From contig CAMBRL010000014.1 in assembly GCA_945870105.1 (NCBI GenBank), positions 1 to 42,316 of the forward strand: a stretch of 42,316 nt of DNA. The letters are read 5' to 3'. The notes under the pieces were generated by a model, which had not been told where the DNA came from, did no database searches, and saw only the letters and a program-made list of their open reading frames with translations. How positions within the stretch are numbered: position 1 is the first letter of the stretch; the number at the start of each line of letters is the position of its first letter. This document shows positions 37,458 through 42,316 of this stretch, in pieces. The stretch is from Chitinophaga pinensis (GTDB taxonomy: Bacteria; Bacteroidota; Bacteroidia; SXHM01). The position numbers were made by a program, and so were the translations under genes.

Positions 37458-38354
37458 ATGAATCCGCTCATTTTTGATATACAACGATTCTCCATTCACG
37501 ATGGTCCCGGTATCAGAACCGTTGTTTTTTTTAAAGGCTGCAACCTTGAATGTCCCTGGTGCCAGAACCCCGAGTCAATGGCATTTAAACCACAGATTGC
37601 CGTTTATGAAGATAAATGTATTGATAGCAGGGATTGCGCAAATGCTTGTCCGGTAAACGCCATCACATTTAATGATGGACTAAAAATAAACCGTCAACTC
37701 TGCAATGGATGCGGAAAATGTGTTGATGCCTGTGTATCCGGAGCGCTAAAAATAATTGGAAAAGAATATTCTGCCGATGAAGTAATGACAGAAATAATGC
37801 GTGATGTTGAATACTACAAAACATCAGGCGGTGGTGTTACCTTTTCGGGAGGGGAACCAACGCTGCACCATGATTTTTTACTGGAACTGCTGAAAAGATG
37901 CAAAGCAGAAGGCCTTCATACAACAATTGAAACCAACGGCTGCTTTTCATGGGAAAAATTTGAGATGCTGTTACCCTATCTTGATTTGATTTATTTTGAC
38001 GTAAAAATCATCAATCCTGAGACAAATAAAAAACTGATTTCGGGTAACAGCATACGCATAAGAAGCAATATGCTAAGACTTGCAATGCAGGGAGCACCGG
38101 TTGAATTCAGGGTGCCCTTAATTCCGGGCTTTACAGCAAACGATACTAACGTAAACGATATCATAAACATTTTAACCTCATGCGGGGCAGAATCGGTTCA
38201 TCTCTTGCCTTATCACAGTATGGGCGAATGTAAAGCCAGAAAGATTGACAGTCCTCTTTCACCACTTAATCTCACCCCTTATACAACCGAACAGTTAAAA
38301 CAATTTCAATCGCTGTTTGAACGGGAAAATATTGCAACCATCGTTTACAGATAA
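37458..38354 (+). CDS. Glycyl-radical enzyme activating enzyme (radical SAM, with two extra [4Fe-4S] clusters)
   Basis: IHDGPGIRTVVFFKGCNLECPWCQNPES; CIDSRDCANACP and CNGCGKCVDAC; TSGGGVTFSGGEPTL. Confidence 0.92.
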   Translation: MNPLIFDIQRFSIHDGPGIRTVVFFKGCNLECPWCQNPESMAFKPQIAVYEDKCIDSRDCANACPVNAITFNDGLKINRQLCNGCGKCVDACVSGALKIIGKEYSADEVMTEIMRDVEYYKTSGGGVTFSGGEPTLHHDFLLELLKRCKAEGLHTTIETNGCFSWEKFEMLLPYLDLIYFDVKIINPETNKKLISGNSIRIRSNMLRLAMQGAPVEFRVPLIPGFTANDTNVNDIINILTSCGAESVHLLPYHSMGECKARKIDSPLSPLNLTPYTTEQLKQFQSLFERENIATIVYR

Positions 38355-38384
38355 TAATCAGCAACTAATACTAAAATAAGTATC

Positions 38385-40772
38385 ATGAGCACATTAACAC
38401 AAAAAAACACGGATGCAAAATCCTTAAAAAGATTGTTGCAATTAAAACAGGAAGTTGAAACAGCACCACCTTCTATTTGTGCTGAACGTGCTTTACTGAT
38501 TACTGAATATTTCAAGAAAAAGGAAAATCAGAAAAAGCCGATAGTAATTCAAAAAGCCGAAGCACTGGCGTATGTATTAAAAAATAAGACTGTTAAAATT
38601 TACCCCGGTGAACTGATTGTTGGCAGCACTACATCCAAGCGTAAAGCCGGACCGATATATCCCGAATTGCACGGAGTTCCGGTGCTGGAAGACCTGTTTA
38701 GTTTTAAAAACCGAAAACTAAATCCTCTTGAAATTTCAGACAAAGAAAAAAGTGCCCTGCTGTTTGATGTGGTTCCTTTTTGGCTTACAAAGTTTATGGC
38801 CTACAAGGCACTGCCAACTATGGAGCTATTTTCTTTTGTAGCTGACCAACTTAAGCCCAAATTTTATCTGATTAATGAATCTGCAGGAATAGGTCACATA
38901 GTTCCCGGATATGAAATGCTTATCAATATTGGGATAGAAGGTATTCTGATACAAATTGCAGATAATAAAAAGTCGTTGGACAAATCAGATGAAAAGTATC
39001 ATTTGTATAATTCTATGGAGATTATTTGTAACGGAGTTATTGATATGGCTTCTCGTTATTCAGAAGAAGCATTAAGAATTTCTAAAGAAGAAAAAGATGA
39101 AGAAAGGAAGTACGAACTTGAACTTATTGCCCAAAACCTACAACATGTTCCAAGGCATCCTGCATGCACTTTTCATGAAGCCTTGCAGTCTATATGGATG
39201 CTGCATACGGCCATAACACTCGAAGGGCTTGATAATGGTATCAGTTTTGGACGCAGCGATCAATACCTTTATTCTTTTTATAAGCAGGATATTAAAAAAG
39301 GAATTCTTACTCCTGAAAGGGCAAAAGAACTGCTCGGGTGTTTTGGCATAAAAAGCGCAGAAATTATTCCGGTCTTTAGCAATGCAATTGGCGAATGTCA
39401 TGGCGGTTTTCTCAGCGGACAGGCTATGACAATTGGCGGTATTGATAAAAACGGGAACGATGTTACAAATGAACTTTCTTACATCATTCTTGAGCTGATG
39501 GATGAGGTAAAAATGCGCCAACCCAATTACCATGCACGCATACATCCCGGCTCACCCCAAAAATACATTGATAAAATAGTTTCCAATTTAGCCAAAGGCG
39601 TTAACTCACCTGCTATTTTTAATGACGAAGTGATTATTGAAAGCCTTAAAAAATGTGGTTTTTCTGATGACGATGCCAAAGAATATACCACCTTAGGTTG
39701 TGTTGAACTTGGCGTATCAGGAAAAACATTCGGATCAACCGATGCAGCTCTTTTTAATTTACCTGTTTGCCTTGAAATGGCACTGAACGATGGAAAACTT
39801 TTTGGTGGAATAAAACAATATGGCTATTCAACAGGCAATCCCGAAACATTCAAAACCATTGGTGATGTGAAAATAGCGTTTATCAGGCAAGTGAATTTTA
39901 TGATTGGCAAATTGGTGGAGGTGCTGGCTCCCATTGAAACGGGGAACCGCAAATTTCACCCCACCCCATTAACATCGGCATTTACTGAAGGGTGTATTGA
40001 AAGCGGAACAGATGTAACCGCAGGAGGAGCAATCTATAATTTCAGCGGGGTGCAGGGTGTTGGAGTTACCGATGTTGGCGACAGTTTATATGCCATTGAA
40101 CAATTGGTATTTGTGAAGAAAAAATATTCGCTGACAACACTTATTAAGGAACTGAAAAACAATTTTGAGGGCAATGAAAAAATGCGGCTTGAATTTTTAA
40201 ATATTGCAAAATTTGGAAACGATAATCCGGAGGTGGATGCCTACAGTGTTTGGGTTACTAATACTTTTTACAACGCTTTTGAAAACAAGAAAAACACACG
40301 GGGCGGGCAATTTGTTGCCGGCTATTATTCTACCACCACACACTATAGTTTTGGAAAACTAACCGGGGCACTTCCCAACGGACGAAAAAAGGGTTTGCCC
40401 TTTTCATCGGGTATTGCACCCATGAATGGTGCCGACAAAAAAGGTCCTACAGCTTTATTAAATTCTTTAACATCAATTGACTACCTGCGCGCTCATAACG
40501 GCACCAACGTGAATGCGAAATTTGATACCGCAACATTAAAGGGTGAACATGGCAAAGAAATTCTGAAAAGTCTATTGCTTACGTATTTCAAAAAAGGTGG
40601 AATGCAAATTCAGCTGAACGTATTGGATACCGAAATGCTGAAAGATGCCAAACTGCACCCCGAAAAATATCCATCATTGATTGTGCGTGTGTCGGGCTAT
40701 TCGGCTTATTTTAATGACCTTTCAGATGCAATGAAAGATGAGATTATTCAACGCAGCTGCTTACAATTCTAA
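38385..40772 (+). CDS. Glycyl-radical enzyme of the PFL-like/diol-dehydratase/decarboxylase superfamily, substrate unknown
   Basis: Active-site YTTLGCVELG (Cys-x-Glu); C-terminal glycyl loop IVRVSGYSAYFNDLSDAMKDEIIQRS. Confidence 0.9.
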   Translation: MSTLTQKNTDAKSLKRLLQLKQEVETAPPSICAERALLITEYFKKKENQKKPIVIQKAEALAYVLKNKTVKIYPGELIVGSTTSKRKAGPIYPELHGVPVLEDLFSFKNRKLNPLEISDKEKSALLFDVVPFWLTKFMAYKALPTMELFSFVADQLKPKFYLINESAGIGHIVPGYEMLINIGIEGILIQIADNKKSLDKSDEKYHLYNSMEIICNGVIDMASRYSEEALRISKEEKDEERKYELELIAQNLQHVPRHPACTFHEALQSIWMLHTAITLEGLDNGISFGRSDQYLYSFYKQDIKKGILTPERAKELLGCFGIKSAEIIPVFSNAIGECHGGFLSGQAMTIGGIDKNGNDVTNELSYIILELMDEVKMRQPNYHARIHPGSPQKYIDKIVSNLAKGVNSPAIFNDEVIIESLKKCGFSDDDAKEYTTLGCVELGVSGKTFGSTDAALFNLPVCLEMALNDGKLFGGIKQYGYSTGNPETFKTIGDVKIAFIRQVNFMIGKLVEVLAPIETGNRKFHPTPLTSAFTEGCIESGTDVTAGGAIYNFSGVQGVGVTDVGDSLYAIEQLVFVKKKYSLTTLIKELKNNFEGNEKMRLEFLNIAKFGNDNPEVDAYSVWVTNTFYNAFENKKNTRGGQFVAGYYSTTTHYSFGKLTGALPNGRKKGLPFSSGIAPMNGADKKGPTALLNSLTSIDYLRAHNGTNVNAKFDTATLKGEHGKEILKSLLLTYFKKGGMQIQLNVLDTEMLKDAKLHPEKYPSLIVRVSGYSAYFNDLSDAMKDEIIQRSCLQF

Positions 40773-40795
40773 AAAAACAACAAAACTATACTGCC

Positions 40796-42097
40796 ATGAA
40801 AGAACTCTACACCCTCACATTGCTATGCCTCTCTGTATTAACTGCAGCCGCACAAATTACTTCTGTAGCCAACGGCAATTTTTATTTCCCTACTACGTGG
40901 TCGTGTACTTGTGTGCCCACCAGCGGAACGGACGATATTATTATTAATCACACGGTAACGCTTAACAACGATTTGCAATTGCTCACTGGCGGCTCTATAA
41001 CAATAAATAGTTCAGGGTCGCTTTTACAGGATATTCCTTCACGCGATTTTTTGCTCAATGGAGGCACATTTATCAATAACGGTGATTTTTCCATTGACCG
41101 CCTGCTGGGACAGAGCGGCAGCTTTGGCAATACCGGAACAGCCGCTATCCGCACCTTTGCCAATTACCTGGATTTCGGCAATTCAGGAACTATTAACAAT
41201 GTGGACAGCCTTTATAATGATGGGTATATTAATAATAACGGAACCATTGATGCGGGCACTTTTTATAATGACAGCCTGTTGGACAACTACGGCAGCTTTC
41301 CTGCAGTTGATTCACTTACCAATGCCGGAACTATGAACAATTATGCAGGTGCTGTTATTGATGCCGACAGCATGACCAATACCGGAACGTTTACCAACAA
41401 CGGATTGCTGAACACAGGCGCATTGTATAACACAGGCAATTACACTAACACTAATTACCACAGTTTTTTCTGGCTTACAAACGGGGGTGTGCTGAATAAT
41501 GTTGATTCAATGGTGGGTGGTGCAAGTATGTGGAATATTGAAGATTTTACCAATCAGGCAACCGGAGTAATTACGCTTGGCGGAAATTTTTACAATGGAG
41601 ATACTGTGAATTTTGATGCCTCATTTGTAAATGATGGTGCGGTGGAAATAGCCATGAGCTGGTTTAATATTGATGCTGTTTCGGGCGATGCTCCGGGTTA
41701 CTTTATTACTCAGGATTCAACGGCCAATGTTGGTACTATGAGCGGCTCTTATGATTTCTGCGACCTTACGCAAACTGCTATTGTTGCCCCTTTTATTGAT
41801 TTTAACAGCGGAACGGTGGATAACAACATTACGTATTGCATTACCGTTTCAGAAAATGAACTTAACTCGGATGAGTTTTTGGTTTATCCTAACCCGGCAA
41901 GCAGCCTTATAACAATCAGTGGCAGTGGCAGTGCAACTGTTGGCATTTATGATGTTACTGGAAGGGAAGTGCTTACCATTTTGCTTAACAATGAGAAAAC
42001 GCTTGCTGATGTAAGTGCTTTGTCTGCCGGTGTATATGTGCTCCGGTTTGGGCAAAGCAATAGCAGCGCGGCAGGCAGGCTGCTTATTGTAAAATAA
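40796..42097 (+). CDS. Secreted T9SS cargo protein with degenerate N-G-T/N-N repeat region
   Basis: Signal peptide; repeats SGTINNVDSLYNDGYINNNGTIDAGTFYNDSLL; C-terminal YPNPASSLITISGSGSATVGIYDVTGREVLT...LSAGVYVLRF (type A sorting domain). Confidence 0.85.
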   Translation: MKELYTLTLLCLSVLTAAAQITSVANGNFYFPTTWSCTCVPTSGTDDIIINHTVTLNNDLQLLTGGSITINSSGSLLQDIPSRDFLLNGGTFINNGDFSIDRLLGQSGSFGNTGTAAIRTFANYLDFGNSGTINNVDSLYNDGYINNNGTIDAGTFYNDSLLDNYGSFPAVDSLTNAGTMNNYAGAVIDADSMTNTGTFTNNGLLNTGALYNTGNYTNTNYHSFFWLTNGGVLNNVDSMVGGASMWNIEDFTNQATGVITLGGNFYNGDTVNFDASFVNDGAVEIAMSWFNIDAVSGDAPGYFITQDSTANVGTMSGSYDFCDLTQTAIVAPFIDFNSGTVDNNITYCITVSENELNSDEFLVYPNPASSLITISGSGSATVGIYDVTGREVLTILLNNEKTLADVSALSAGVYVLRFGQSNSSAAGRLLIVK

Positions 42098-42316
42098 ACG
42101 CAGGTTTATATAGAAATAGAAGTGATTTGCTATACCTTGAAGCGTCCAAAAACGGATTCATTGGTTTGCTTGCACCACGGGTGCAACCGTTCTATCAAGT
42201 TGCAAATTTATCGTTCAGCAAAAAATAATATTGTCAAATATTCTAGTAATGATTTTTTCTTTTTTTTTAAATCTACTCCTACTATGCGAAGTGTATAATA
42301 AATGGAATTGTTTACC

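Noticed and set aside
42170-42186. TTGCACC-ACG-GGTGCAA palindrome near the window end
   Set aside because: Short, isolated, no adjacent gene or second copy seen; too little context before the window ends.

Overview
The window looks like a Bacteroidota chromosome segment built around nitrogen-oxide respiration and nitric-oxide defence. The lineage is inferred from a T9SS sorting domain, TAnnTTTG-like promoter elements, and MbnP, WG-repeat and TonB-receptor genes. Contents in order: a partial di-haem cytochrome c (-); a NarK transporter fused to a UspA domain and a second NarK; an alginate-export-type porin; a TonB receptor; a hemerythrin protein, MoaA and an interrupted Crp/Fnr regulator; a DUF2249-RIC/ScdA iron-sulfur repair protein; an interrupted DUF1858-DUF2249 protein; a haem-copper-oxidase/NnrS-like membrane protein; a DUF59 protein; an uncharacterised 160-aa protein; DUF445; two SDR epimerases; a quinol NO reductase; an SDR-DUF2867 protein; an MbnP/di-haem peroxidase pair; norCB with unusual ligand residues; a GNAT-like protein; ankyrin and WG-repeat proteins with an alpha/beta hydrolase; an exported cytochrome, di-haem peroxidase and beta-helix-cytochrome cluster; a glycyl-radical enzyme with its activase; and a T9SS cargo protein. 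Main non-gene signals: (1) a family of about ten 20-bp inverted repeats (consensus ACTATGAT-N4-ATCATAGT), most of them 19-20 nt upstream of a TAnnTTTG-like -7 element, which suggests a class II (about -41.5) Crp/Fnr-type regulon including uncharacterised genes and a glycyl-radical enzyme; (2) two sequence-unrelated tandem arrays, each 7 units of exactly 42 bp and sharing a 24-nt 5' leader-like motif; (3) two genes in the NO cluster each interrupted by one in-frame stop codon, with the same frame continuing into clear homologous sequence. All calls come from reading the sequence; no database searches were run.
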